A DNA stretch of 64,000 nt, taken from Phoronis australis. Taxonomy: Eukaryota; Phoronida; Phoronidae. Where the stretch lies: the NCBI GenBank assembly GCA_002633005.1, contig NMRA01000140.1, positions 645,917 to 709,916 of the forward strand. The letters run 5' to 3'. Positions 13,361-26,686 of the stretch are shown here, piece by piece (the first letter of the stretch is position 1; every line of letters begins with the position of its first letter). Under the pieces are notes generated by a model. It had not been told where the DNA came from. It worked only from the letters and a program-made list of their open reading frames with translations, and did no database searches. The translations under genes and the position numbers were made by a program.

Positions 13361-16177
13361 ATATTTCATTTTCGATTTGTTAAGATTTGTTAAGACGAAG
13401 TACAGCAATACTGAAAAGCACCCACAGCGCGACAAAAGCGCTGTTGCTGAATATTCTATCGCTCTTCTGAGCGCTACGATTTGTCAACGCTTGCGCTGTT
13501 CTCTTATGAAATTACTCATATCTTGAGAATGCTTGTGATTGACCGAGATCCTCGCGTGCTTTTCACGCGTAGGATCTTCAATTTTAATTAAATTAGATAA
13601 TTAACACAGCGAAATTGATACTAGATATATAGAAAAAGAGAAGAAGGACTGGGGCATATAAGGGAGGGGAACATCGGGGCGGGGGAACATCGCAACGAGG
13701 GAATATAAGTTGGGTACATAGGGACGAGGGAATATAGGGACCGGGCAACAGCGGTAGGGTCCCACCAAACTACAGCTCCTAAGAAATGTTTGCTTTTCGT
13801 TTATGTAAAGAGGAGGTACAAGGAGGACTGTGAAGTATTACGATTGGCATCCCTAACTTTGCCCGGAATGTGATTCTTAGTTGAGATATGATGTCTAAAT
13901 ACACAATATTCTGGTAATAGTTGACATCCAGGAAACTGCATGTTAGCATATATCATTGTCAGGATACTCAGTTTTCAAAACGGATATGGTTATTACGAGG
14001 AACGTTTTTTGTGTAATAATCCATGGAAATTTTTAGAGACTCATCGAGGGTTTCAATTGTTAAGGCTTTCGAAAACAATCTCATGTTCAATGACATCGGT
14101 TATTGGCCACATTAATGTAAAAGAAATCATAAAAACGCGAAGTTTCGCTTTATTAGCTGAAAGCATCATCAGGTGAGTTCAGGTAAAAGTTAAGTGTGGT
14201 TAACGTAGGTGCAGATTGAAAGAGACTTGGGCTGAGTTCCGGAAACAAAAGTATTTCGCGAAGCAAGCTAGTGCGATCACGTGGTCTATTTGTAATACTT
14301 GGGGATATCTCGTGAAGTCTTGGGCGATTTTTCGTTTTCGAGAGGATATCGCCTCTAAGGAACACACGTCTGGTTAGCATTCACCGGCAGCACCACATAC
14401 AGCACGCTGAGTAGATCGCCGCCTCAAACTCAGTTATCTTCGTCTAGAAGCTTTTGTTAGGAAACAAAAACAAGAAAAGACAACCGATTTTGCTCTTTTA
14501 TAACTTTGGTCAAAGCTAATGACTTCACTCTTACCCAAAATAACCCCCAAATGGGTTTTTGGCCGGAAAATCGATTAACTGTATCATTTCAACTTAAATA
14601 TTGGAAACGTGCGTTTCGCAACTGATGCAACAAATAACGTATTGAGTGCTTGACTTCTTGCAAGTTCAATGTGAGCAGCAAAATTAAATTCTTGTATTCA
14701 AGAAGAAGGCATTGAGAAAATGTTCATCTGCAGTACAAACCTGAAAGGGGACTTGTTATTTGGTTGCCGTAAGTGTTTTTGACGCAACTTCACGCAAGTC
14801 ACAGTTTGTGCTACCAAACTACTTTTGCTGTAGTAACAGAACAATTGTCGCTATACCACCAGCACGGAAACGTTCTCATCGATTTTTAAACCACGTATTG
14901 CGAATGTATAAATGAAGTAAGACATTGGCTCTACATAATACACTGCACTGACTGGTAAACGGGCAAGGAGCGTAAATATCGCCAATGTCTTCGTAAACCA
15001 CCTGCGTACCCGGACATCGGAAAGGTACTCATATATAAATTGTAGCAAAATATCTTTACCACGAAAGCCAAGGACAGAAGGCGAAATCGTGCGATCATAC
15101 GAAGCTGTCCGAGGGCTTCTCCCTCCTCTATTCTACTCTCTCTCTCTTACCACGAAAGGGTTTGAATTTCTACCAACAGAAATTCTTGAAAACGGAGTTG
15201 TTGGTAACTATGAAGGACGGGGCTTAAGTTGATGAGGACAAGGAATGATACCCGAGAATTGATGAACAGCCGGAAGCGGAGAGCGACACACTGGCGCCGA
15301 CTTCCAAAACTATTCACCTTTCGACGGTTGCACTTAGGTATTATATGTTGTTGATGTCTTGTTTTTGGTTCTTTATCCACGGGATCAATGTATTAAACAT
15401 TTAAAGATTCATGTAGCCGCTGGTTAGCTAACTAAAAACAATAATTGAATTTAAAAAAATCGGTTTTGTAATATTCCTTATAGGATTCCATTTCCGTCAC
15501 AGGAAATACCCAAATGCTTTATTTGCGAACTCGCAATCTTAAGATGACGGCAACCTCAATAAGTCTTAAGTATTTTGTTGAGTCTCTGATGGTTTCCATG
15601 TTCGTTTGGTAACGGAAATACAATATGTGGCCGATTTTATGAGAAAAAAGATTATTTTCGTTTTAGCCAGCTAACAATTCTAAGTAAGCCCTTCTTCGAG
15701 AAATCTTACATTTTACTGCGTTGATGGTATAAACATTTTATTTTATGAATTCAAATGCGTGACTGAAAATTGACAAAAGGCGATTATAGACGGTACGGGT
15801 ATGCCATAGACTATAGACAACAGATTCGCAACTCCGACATTTTTTGTGTACTATCCTAGAGGAGGCGCCACTCTCCTAAATTGTCTGGTGCAGTTTCCGA
15901 TTAGTGTATTTTGACGGGAAATACTCGCGTCTACTTTACTATCCATTATATCGACATTGAGACGCTGTTCAAAGTTTTCCAATAGTAGAATTGTTGGTAT
16001 CGTGATTACTTTTAGCAATGCTACTACCACCCGACCACACAACAGCCGACCATGATTAACAGACGACGTACTTGCCGGAAATAACACCAGTAATTTGGCC
16101 ATGTGTCGCTGGTGAATAATGACGTAAATGCACAGCTTTCGCCCTGGGCTTGCCGAGGGATTTTGTTTTCTCACATG
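13361..16177. other. gene-free stretch with a G-rich degenerate repeat
   Basis: At about 13,640-13,760 a purine-rich tract repeats variants of GGGAATATAGGGA and GGGGAACATCG, a degenerate minisatellite-like block. Near 15,570-15,660 there is a segment similar to about 5100-5210. ORFs (up to 107 codons at 15,851-16,174, minus) are unrecognised. Confidence 0.45.
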
Positions 16178-16582
16178 AACCGTAAAAACGATGTTTTGCC
16201 AAAAAACTCGACGTGTCTAAAACTTTCAACCACATGACGCAACTTTTGTAAAAACACGCTTGCGCTATGCAAAGTAAACCCAGTTACTTTTTGTTAATAT
16301 TTTTTAAACTTAACAATTGTAAATTGCATTTAGCTGGTAACAAACGATCAAGTTAGAACCTAATAAATTCTCTTTGAAGTTGTAACATTAAAACTTAACA
16401 AATGTTTATAAATAACAGTCAGCAGGGCTTTCCCGCGCGTGAGCATTGAATTGACCTGAAGACAGCACAGCTAGTCTCACCGCGTGGTTCCTAGGCATTG
16501 AGGTTTGTCTCCATTTGAATGAACGTGGATATGGAATTTGCGACTCCAAGATGTGTCCGTTTAGGAAGTTGTTTGCATGTCC
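16178..16582 (+). repeat. direct duplication, left copy
   Basis: This block recurs at 16,835-17,240, offset by about 657 bp. It runs from CCGTAAAAAC through CTCGACGTGTCTAAAACTTT and AACAAATGTTTATAAATAAC to a block ending GTCCG...AGTTGTTTGCATG. The copies differ by substitutions and small indels. About 250 bp of unrelated sequence separates them. No coding content is supported. Confidence 0.8.
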
Positions 16583-16834
16583 TTACGACTGACAGTACGT
16601 ACGGGCAGTTGCGACACCCGATTTGTCAATCATAACCTTATCACTTTCACGGAATTCCGGCATTGTTTGGTTGTTGGTATTAGTGTTTTGCAGACGATAA
16701 AATGTAAGGCGTATGGATTTCTACTTTGCTCTGCTTTGTGATTCGCTCATGTAATATATGGAGAACCCTACACTCCTCTCAGGTTTATGACATGGGCAAA
16801 ACCTCTTGGAAATTTCTTCAAAACCCCAAGACTT

Positions 16835-17240
16835 AACCGTAAAAACAATCTTTTTGCCGAAAAACTCGACGTGTCTAAAACTTTCCACTGCATGACGCAA
16901 CTTTTCTGAAAACATGCTTGCGCAATGTAAATAACCTTAGTTACATTTTGTTAATAGTTTAATTTGAAACGTAACAATTTTAAATTGCATTTAGCTTTTG
17001 TAACAAATCTAACAAATACTCTTTTAAGATATAACTTTAAAACTTAACAAATGTTTATAAATAACAGTTAGCAGGGCTTCCCCGCTTGTGAGCACTGAAC
17101 TAACCTTGAAACAGCACAGCTTGACGGTCTCACCTCGTAGTTTCTTGAGTTGAGTTGGTTGTGATTCGTCTCTGTTTGAATGAACGTGTCTACGGAATTC
17201 GCCGCCGAAGATGGGTCCGTGCAGTTGTTTGCATGCCCTT
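16835..17240 (+). repeat. direct duplication, right copy
   Basis: Right partner of the block at 16,178-16,582, in the same orientation with the same landmark order. Short overlapping ORFs on both strands at 17,024-17,393 are accidental and not called. Confidence 0.8.
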
Positions 17241-18739
17241 CCGTTTTCACATTTACAAGTTATCAATGAATACAACTGCATTTTGTTTAGTGAAGACTTT
17301 GTTAAAATACCATCACCGTTTAATTCCAGCTATACGTTAGCTTATTTAGGAACATTCGAATACAACAAAGACATTAAGATCGTGATATGGTAAATCAAAG
17401 TTATGGCCAAATGCAACTGTAAGTATTGTAAGTTCAATAGTTGTCTGTGATAGTCATGTACGGTGCGTATTGCATTTTCAGCAGTTACTGCATCCGATCA
17501 TCAATGCCCCTGTATTACGCATCAGCTTTTGCTCCACCAGGGGTCTCTCATGGAGAGTTTCGTAAGACGGAAATTTGATCTTGCGCGCCTACTTCACAAT
17601 TGCTGCAAGAGATTTAGTCAAGTAATTACGAGCTCATCATTGTCTAGAAATAATCTAAAAATTATCTCACTCAGCAACTAGCAGTTAATGTCAAATACTT
17701 TGCTCTGTTTGCTCAAGTGGGGTTTAATTACTTTTAACTAGGATTCAAAATATATTGGATCTTAGTTTTTGAGAAATAACTGCTCCTAGGATTCAACAGG
17801 AATCCTAGGTTGTGTGGAACGTGAGGTGAACTGAAAAAGATAATGGCTAGAACGAAATCCGTTCACGCGAACTTGAATCCCAGCACGCAATGACAGCAGG
17901 TTCATTTCACAACGTTTAATAAACCTCGAGGTTACAAGTACATGCGTTTCGTGTATGCAGGTAGCAGTCATTCTCGACTACAGTTTTCATTTAACACTTG
18001 GTTACACACTCGCTTGAGTGAATTTCTTTCAAAATTTCTGTAGAATAGACAATGTTCAGCTGGGGACACAGTATACTGCAGCTCACCAATCTTCGCTTTC
18101 GACGCCAATGAAACAACACCTAATTCTGAACTAGGCATTCAATCTAGGATTTTAGAATATCACTGTTCATTGTCAAGGTTGAGAGTGAAATGCTAAAAGT
18201 GTAACCAATGGAACAATTGCTCAATGTGAGTGGTTGAAATGAGTCCTCATCTAAAACTCACGAAACTGTAAAAAAACGACACAACACGAGTTATCAGGGG
18301 ACATGCGTCACTTTGAGTGAAATCTTCGCGAGTGATGTTTGGCATACTTCTAGGCGGTTGTTTCAGTAAGACAAAGCAAAACGAGCATTTCGGTGTAACT
18401 TCCTTTTGTTGTATTGCCCATTTTATTTTCGAAAACAATTAGGACTATTTCCCAATTATTGCTATTTTCACAAGTGCACAAACATCCGCTGCAGGGAGTA
18501 TAGGGTTGAGGCTTGCTCTGGCGTAAGCTTTTGACTTCATAATTATGGGAATGCAAAAACGAAACTACTGATGTTTTTGTTTATGCCTGTTTTATATGTC
18601 TAAAATTTGACAAAACAATCAAAAATTCGATTTCACATGAATATTGAGGAACTTTGTAAAAACTGGAGTTTGAAGCAAACGTATAATCTACAGAAATAAA
18701 CACGGGCCTGCCAAAAGAGTGATTTGGCCCTTCTGAAAA
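17241..18739. other. gene-free stretch with a perfect small hairpin
   Basis: At 17,785-17,809 a perfect 10-bp inverted repeat, CCTAGGATTC / GAATCCTAGG, encloses a 5-base loop. Nothing else is recognised. ORFs are 60-72 codons long with no family signature. Confidence 0.45.
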
Positions 18740-18949
18740 TTGCACCTTTTTGGAAACCATCTATTTTACCGAAAGAGCGTCCATGAAGTGGCCTGTTGGA
18801 AAAATGAAAAGGTACTTGGCCCTATTCTTTTCAATGTTTTTATGAATGGCCTGCTCATACAACTTGATCCCATTTCCTGCAATATGATCTGCGATGCTAT
18901 GTATGTTTTAATCTTGGGGAAATTTTCATCGACTGAATTCCATTTTTGA
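18740..18949 (+). pseudogene. non-LTR retrotransposon reverse-transcriptase fragment
   Basis: A short open frame contains VLGPILFNVFMNGL at about 18,812-18,853. This resembles the LINE reverse-transcriptase block usually read as QGS-LGPLLFN-FINDL. The segment that would carry the catalytic aspartates follows in degraded form (ICDAMYVL in place of a YADD-type motif). No longer RT frame, endonuclease domain or poly(A) tail is visible around it. It is a short dead scrap of a LINE-like element; the clade cannot be assigned. Confidence 0.6.
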
Positions 18950-21900
18950 TATAGCAGCACTAATCTTTGTGTGATACAACATGATGGCGTTGCATCAGAA
19001 AGTTTCACCATTAGCTTCGGGAGCGGTATACTGGTGCATTTCAACGAATTGAAACATTGGAATTTAATTTCCAGCAGACGGAATAACCGAATGTTCTTGG
19101 TTCTGATAATCAAAGAGAAGCCATGTTATAAAATCAACCCCCAGTGCTCCCCGTCGTCGCATTGGGGAAGAGTAGAATTCCTTACCGTGGTAGGATTAGA
19201 TTTCTGTTACGCACAAGAACGTCGAAACGATCAGCGAACCAAGAAATGATTCAGAGCTTATTGGGGTTGACCAACCTTAAACTTGCAAAAATTCGGAAGT
19301 GCACAAGTAGTACTTGCCTGCAATTTGAGTAGCCAACTCATTCGGCACCAATTCAGGGCCAGGGAAGCATGGTAATGTTTTAGCCCTAAACCAGCACGTG
19401 ACATGTGTAGCGTACAGTCGCACGCACGTTAGATGTCTCTCTTGTTGTTGTTGTTGACCCAGCAGTTTACACACGTATAATAATAATACCGTAACATTGG
19501 CTCATAAAACTTTATTTATGATATGATACGATAAGATACGGCAAGATACGATTTTCAATACGGTGAACGATTTACGATTCACGATACGATCTACTGTCTT
19601 ACGATACGGTTAAACCTGAAACAATTAATAAAGATAATGCAATATCTAATACAAATTGAAGTACCAAATACATCATACTAAAATACAGAAAATTGTATAT
19701 CTAGTAATATTATGTCAACTCACAATTTGACAAACAATAGTTAGCAGAAACTTGTAGTTACAACAATTTCTATTACAACACTTTCTATGAGTTAATCAAA
19801 TAATCAAAGAACTGAGAATAGTTGTTTCTAAAGTCAAAGTTTATAGTAAAACATCAAGAAACAAAGTTGTCTCTTACCAACGCTGGGTATCTGTGATATT
19901 TTTGAAGCAAGCAGCAGCCTCTCTCCAAGCAATATGAATTCTAGAGTAGCTAACAGAATATTTATACTGAACACAAGAAAGGTGGGCGAGATAATTCAAA
20001 ACATGAAAACCCACAAACTTCCTCCAAAATGCTACATCTAGTTCCAAAACAATTCTCTGAACAAGGTCGCTGGTTCCAAAACAATTCTGTGAATCAATCT
20101 GCTGGACTCCAGCAATGAACCCAAGTCATTACCAATTATGGTGCAGGACAATCAAGAGTTGAGTAATTCCGATGGACAAATAACAGATTATTGTTGTTGT
20201 CGGAAATGCCTCATCCCAAAGCTGACAGGTTTTCAAAGACTTTAAGTTACACAACTTGCAAAACAAGGCACAATTGTTATTATAAACATCCCACAACTGG
20301 TAACAGACATGTGGTGAATCACTTCCCATGAACTCCTAGGAGGTTACAAATTTTGGTAAACAACCAATATGTTTAATTAATTATACCTTAGTCACTAAAA
20401 TTGCATAACATTGCTTTTAATTAGACTAATTATCTACAGCATCAGAAAATGTCACCAACAACATGTTTTCTTATTTTTTAAGATTGCGTAGGACACTTGA
20501 AAAATGGTCAAATTGACAAATTTTGGAATTTATCATATCTCGTAAATGGCTGATCGGATTCATATGAAACTTTCAGATACCATGCCTTATGCGCTGTCCC
20601 CAAAACGGTAGATATTTCACTTTTGCACGAGAGGCTATGATTTTTATGAAAAATACTCAAAAAATGCATAAAAAAGGAATTGACAATTTGGAAAAACATT
20701 TTTTGAGATTTCATCTTGAGTATTTATATCGAACGAAATTTGGTCATGTTATAATATTGTTACTCTGCAATGGATGTGTCTTCGTTTTTTGCTAAATTTT
20801 ACTAAAAAGACATGGACATGTGGCCCAATTAATAACAGATTGGTATAAAATCAAAAATGACATTCTACAGGCTTTCGTCTTTCAGAAAATATAAGTTTAA
20901 TGAACTAGAATCTATACCTTTGTACATATTGGGCTAAATATACCAACAAGTCGATAAGGTAATGTATAACTTTAGAAAGACATCGGGAGGCATACGTACA
21001 TTTTGATATGCTTTTTATCTCGGAACCCCGTAAGAAAGATTTCTTGTCACCACGGAACAAAATAAAAATAAAACGATTAAACAACGCGTTCTACTGTAGA
21101 TTTAATGGAACCACCGCAAGGCAACACACGTGACTCCTTTGGGAATAGCACGGAAACGATACGACGTATGTTCTGGGAGTTGCGATCACGGTCTTTATTG
21201 TTGAGATCTAACGTAGTGATCATATTTTTGTACAGTTGATGACACAGTAGATGAAGGGTTTAATTCGTCTTTCGAAGCAAGTCAGGCTTGTTATTTTTAT
21301 GGTGGTATCAACACGCAGCGTATCAACGCGCAGCATTGTAAAGGGCCAAGTGATCGAACCCCGTGCACGTGAAAACGTAATCGCATTCGCCACCCGTCTC
21401 TCCCTGCATAAAATGGATTCTTCCTACAAGCGCACTTTTCATTGAATCTGTTTATATTGTTTCAACGGGCTGATTGCAATAAAAAAACGTTCGCATTGTT
21501 CTGGCACCTGGCAAAGTAATCACCCACCTAGTTGGTGGAGCAAAGATTTACAAACTCAACAAAGTGTTCAAAATCCTTTTTGAATTCTTGTCGAGGAGAG
21601 TGTTTGCTGAAAAATCAGAAGTATAACAAGCAAGCAACAGGCTTCGATATTCGTTACAGTCGTTGACACGAGCTTTCTAGCGCTTTCCGGGCTTAAAACT
21701 TATTAGTGTACGTTGTATTTTCTGAAGAAAACATTAAAAATACATTTTGAACCTCATTTATTGTTAAAAATACAACATCCAACTCAAACACACCGACGCA
21801 TTGAATATTTTCAGATGATGTTTTGGCACGAAACGTAAGTATACTCTTTCTGTGTCACCCATTACCACTTGATAATTCTGTTGTTTCTTAGAATAATCAG

Positions 21901-22765
21901 CAACGCAACGAGTGCCCCTGAACAAAAGTCATATTTCAAACATTTTATTTTGAGTAAAACACATGCGCTAAGCTACATCATATCCTGGATGTTTAAGGTT
22001 ATATCAAAAACTAGGCTTTGTCAACTAGTAATAGTATACGTTTTATATTCATGTATCATTATTATTACGTTAACACCTTTTTAAAGTTCAAATTTCATTT
22101 TAAGAAAGGTACATTCATATCAAAATAACCCCTCTGTCAATTTTTATGAAAATTTTACCACGTCTCAAAAACGCTGTTAGGAATTTTCGGTTAGTCTTTT
22201 CGTTTGGTTTCTGTGACAAATCAGCTCCCAAAGAGTAAGGTCGGTATTTTTGTAAAACATAGCAATTGTATTCGTCTTCGTTACATTACACAAAAACTAG
22301 GCCTTTATATCGAAAACCCTAACTGCGTTTCTGATGAATAAATGTTAAGTCTGGAAACTTTAAGCCGTTTTTGAGAACCCGTGTTCCTAAGTTAAAATTA
22401 AGCCGATTTGCCGAAGCCGAGAAAAAGCCGATTAATTCATGAGAGGTGAATATCTCAAGGTCTTGGGTTCATTATTCGGTGAAAACTTGTTTTCGGTCAA
22501 TACAGCCTATATACCTCTTAACGCGTTCATTATTTCAACATTCACGCGCAATATCATCTGAATTTGCTGTTCATAATTAATTTAATGATCACAAAAACGT
22601 CTCAATCAGCCAAATCGATTCCAACTAGGTTACGGGCGGACTAGGTCACGGGCGGAGCCAACCTATTAAGTGGGTTAAACTGGTGCATTGTGGTCCACTT
22701 TGAAGTAGGTCAACAGTTCATTGTTAGACACACCACACCCTGGAAGGCTGAAACCCAAGTACGAA
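18950..22765. other. gene-free stretch
   Basis: At about 19,505-19,610 a low-complexity tract repeats variants of GATACGAT. An R1 repeat copy lies at 20,480-20,910. Other ORFs are short, and I see no coding signal I can support. Confidence 0.5.
20480..20910 (+). repeat. dispersed repeat family R1, copy 3
   Basis: This is the clearest copy of the family: GGCTGATCGGATTCATATGA, GATTTTTATGAAAAATACTC, GAGATTTCATCTTGAG, CGAACGAAATTTGGTCATG and AGAAAATATAAGTTTAATGA blocks in order. It pairs with 3960-4350 (same strand), 11,360-11,830 (opposite strand) and, for its first ~100 bp, 47,950-48,110. Confidence 0.65.
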
Positions 22766-22891
22766 ATGGATGCAAAATACGAGTCGGTGGTTGAAGCACG
22801 TCGTGAGATCGAAACAGCAAAATGTCAAATTACCAGAATTAAGGAATTTAGGTCAGAATTTATCTCTTTCCACAACTTGCTGTGTTGGTGA
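22766..22891 (+). CDS. possible short coding exon, 41 codons
   Basis: An ATG opens a 41-codon frame whose first 28 residues are charged and helix-like (MDAKYESVVEARREIETAKC then a QITRIKEF stretch), unlike the surrounding hydrophobic chance ORFs. A GT follows the TTTAG at about 22,850 and could be a splice donor. I cannot identify a family or a partner exon, so this is only a candidate first exon or small protein. Confidence 0.2.
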   Translation: MDAKYESVVEARREIETAKCQITRIKEFRSEFISFHNLLCW

Positions 22892-25800
22892 ACACAAAGT
22901 CACAGTGGCGTGAGATAACTCGTAGCATTCGTTCTCAACGATCGTCTACATGCAGAGACACAGCCCCCTCATTATCAAAACTACGTTGTTTGCATCTTTC
23001 TATTATATGTACACCTCACTGACGTAATATTATGGCGAATCGGTGAATGAAAGGACTGAGGGAGATTCGATTTGAGTGACAGCCCCGTAACCTTTGACCT
23101 CGGATAAATAGAAAATTAATTTCCACGCGGTTGTGTGGTCCCAAGGTGGTTCTGCTGTTTTTTTCGTATTTGAAGTTTCCCGAGAATGAAGATAAGGTAT
23201 TTTGCTTGACATATGTGAAGTATTGTAAAAATGGCCAATTTTTGTGAATAAGGTTTGAGATATCCTTAAACGTTCCAGAAAAATGAAAAAGCTGAATAAA
23301 TCTAACGTTCGTTTACGATAAAGGAGCAATAGGTTGACAGATACTGACGTCGCACAATTTCCCACTATTTCCGCGAGGTGAAACAAAACCTAACTTCAAC
23401 GTGAAAATAGCGCTTGCCTGGCTGTAATTTAGCACGTTCTATGGCTTTAGCGCTCGTTTTCCAGCTACATAGCATATGCTTTAATGAAATATGGTCTTTT
23501 TCACGTGTAATCGTGTCCCCTATTCGTGAAGCTGCGGAAAATCGAAAAGCGACTAAGTTCTATTCCCAAGGCTAGTTCTAAATTTTTATTAATATTTGAG
23601 ACTAGTAAATCATATCTGGCATTTGTAGAAAATTGTTTTGTGTTTCAGTAAATCGATTTTCAAACAAAAATAAAAGTTGGTAGCGTTAAGATAAGAGTTT
23701 CTAATGAAACAATACATCCGGTTTCATCACCAGGACAATACCAGGAAGACATTACATTATTCATGTGGTCACGATTAGAACACATCATCACGAAACAAAA
23801 TTTTGACAGTTAAAAAGAAAAATTCCATGTGTGAAGTATCATAATCTGCAATTAAAACCAACCAGAGCACTCGCCGACCTCGCCAGTTCGCCATTGTTCT
23901 ATGGCTTTGTTTTCACCTGATTTCCATTATTAAGCGAAAGCGCCCTGATGTACCCGTTCAACCTATTAAAACTCAATGTTGTGCTCTTTCATGACATCAG
24001 CTGTCTCCACGTTGTTACCGTACGTGTGTGAATGCGAAAATTTAGGTCAACATTGTAGGTAAACACGTTCACGTTCGCGTTGAACGCGTATACAAAGCTC
24101 ATTGAGGTTGAGCTACCTTCTCCTGCTCAAAACCAGAAAAATGAATATTACCTACTAATGTTAGTCCTCATTTGAGCACAAATCACATAGACTACGATGC
24201 CAGAAAGCTTGACCCAATATTAAGTCCTAAATATCACAAGAGCAAGTAACACATTTAAAAAAGTTTAACTTTTGAAATTGTTAACGACGTTTCAGTGTTT
24301 GTTATGGGTGTCAACAGAACAGGAATGTTGAGCACAAGTTTAATTTCTGAGTTTGTGATTTGCTAAAGAGGCAGCATACAGCACTACCTATTGCTAAGCA
24401 ACATAATAGAAAAACATAAAATGCTTTTTACACATTTTTGTGCATCTGGGCATGCGCATAATGAGTGTGAAAGACTTGATTGCTTTCCTCAGATCACACA
24501 CCATTGCAGTGCAGATTTGAAGTGTTAAGCATTCATGAATATTCAAAGGTACTGCACTGTGTTTGTGGAATGCCGCCACAAAAACACAGAAAGAGGGAAC
24601 CATATAATTAAAGCTGCAGTTTTAGCGCTGTTTATCTGGCATACAAAAGAATCCGAGATGACAATGGTTTCATTAAACTTGTCTCATAATATTCCTTACC
24701 ATGCTGGAGTATTATTTCCGTTACCATCGAAACCATCAGTGAGACTGATTTGATGAGAATGAAAACCCCAATCCGATTACTTTGCTGTTTCTAAAGCTTT
24801 ACTTGTATCCAGTTTGCGTCAACCGGTTGTACTTTACAATCAATTTGTTTTCTTTATTTCTGACTTAAGTGAGTTGCTGACCACTATTTGCTTTTTTGTT
24901 TTCAGGACTGATGGGACAATGGTATCAATTACTTTGTATTGTGTCTGTGTTCATGTCAAGAGTGTTTCATTTGTATCGATCTTATTTAGTGTTTCATTCA
25001 GTCAGACAGATGTGGCTATGTTGCTGCACAATTTCTAAGTGTTAACAAAGCTATATCTTTTATGTCAGGTTCGTTTGGTGGGCCATGGAGTGTGAGTCTA
25101 GTTTTTATAAGGTTTTAATCTCAGTTTCCTATCGGTGTCTTGACGGTAAGTGCTCTAAATCAAAAGTTGTTGTCTGAAAAATGGCGGCGGTTTATTATTT
25201 CTTTACTAAGCGCCAGCGGAACTGTAACTAACACTTAAATGCTTGAAAGATAATCGGGCATTGTGTTTTAAATGAAGGCTACACGACATACGTTCAATTT
25301 ACCCTTTAAAAAGGGACAAGTGTAATATTTACACTCCTACTTTTTGTCAGAAACCTAGAGTAAACTTTAACGTGGAATCAATACGCACAGAAGTTGCAAG
25401 CGAAATTTAAAAAAAAAAATTAAAACAGTGGTGGTGATTATGCAGATATTAAGATTTATTCTCCCACAAAACAACTTTCGATGTAGGTCTAAGGCCTTGC
25501 TTCAGGCCGTTGAAGCTCCCCGAAAAAATGAAGAAAAATGGAGTGGGTCAGGCGAGAAGTGACTGCCATGAACAGCATTCTACACTTCACTGAAGTTTTT
25601 GGAATAGACGAGGTCCAGAAATTTGGCATCTGCTCTTAACTACCCCAATAAGGAAGTTCTGGCAATTTCAGAGCACATCCTTGTTCAGTGGATTTTTTGG
25701 GGACGAATACATTTACCCTTCATACATGTAGAAATTGCTGTAAATCTAGTCGATAATAACATGTTGACCTCTTGCACCGGGGCAGTCGACGGTGTATTTG

Positions 25801-26686
25801 TGATTTTTAGGTACAAAAAGATCAAAAACCGCGTGTCCTTTTGGTCATTTTTTTCAATTTTGTTGGTGGACTTACCAAGGCAAAAACACATGTCTTTGAT
25901 GAATTTCTTCGCCTTTGAAAAACCCATGAAGTGTGCTTTATGTAAGGTATGCCTTTTCAGGTGTCTTGAGACAATGTGTAAACAGAGACTTTTATTGACC
26001 CAGATCAACGATAACTTTAAAATCATCCACTCGAACTGTGGTTCTTGTCCCTACGTCTACGAAATTCAGGGTTTATTTTCACCGCAACGTCTTAAATTAT
26101 GTTTCAAGCGTCTGAAGCAACAAGGAAGACTTCTTTATCAAAAAAGGATTTAAAAGTCACAAGGGTTATTTTGTCACGGTAACTTTCCGCTAGTCTGACA
26201 CTCACTCAGCTTGAGGAAAGACAACGCATTGTCATATTTCTTTCCATGTTTCAGTTTACTGGTCTTCGTTCAACTACATGAGATCGAATAGTTGGCAAAT
26301 GCACACGACACGTTGAACAGTGGAACTAAAGGCAAGGAATTGAAGGCGAAGAATATTGTGCTCTGCTAAATGTTAAAGGAGAAATACACGTTATAAAATC
26401 TTGCGATTATTACATCGAAAACTGTCAAAGTTAATAATAGCGGTTGCAGCTTTTTTAGAACTTCGGTTCATCGCTGTTCGATTAAAAGTACTAGGTCTCA
26501 ACGTAACGGGCTCGTATAAGAACGGTGTTTAGAAAGATTTGTCGATTAATTGCATACGGGAAGGTGATGAACGGCTATGCAGCCATAATCAGACAACTGT
26601 ATTTCAATAGCCCCTGAAAAACCAACAATGGCTCAATTGGTGATTTACAATACAAAACCCAGCTGAAAATCAAAGGTTTTACTGCC
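22892..26686. other. gene-free stretch
   Basis: No recognised gene. The 176-codon frame at 25,623-26,153 is listed separately. About 25,380-25,430 is A-rich. A GATGGTTTC/GGTAACGG-type segment at 24,690-24,760 loosely resembles segments near 5.1 and 15.6 kb. Confidence 0.45.
25623..26153 (+). other. 176-codon open frame of unknown meaning
   Basis: This is one of the longer open frames in the window that no recognised family explains. The translation is rich in Cys, Phe and Lys, with a cluster of cysteines around CALCKVCLFRCLETMC, but no domain I recognise. A 113-codon frame runs antisense over the same bases. Its fragments (HLKRHTLHKA, then GFSKAKKFIK) hint faintly at a retroelement tail read with frameshifts. 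I lean to a decayed repeat over a host gene. Confidence 0.2.

Noticed and set aside
25685-26026. 113-codon minus-strand frame opposite the 176-codon frame, with HLKRHT-like pieces
   Set aside because: It looked like a zinc finger or retroelement tail, but no C2H2 spacing or RT motif is complete and it needs frame changes.
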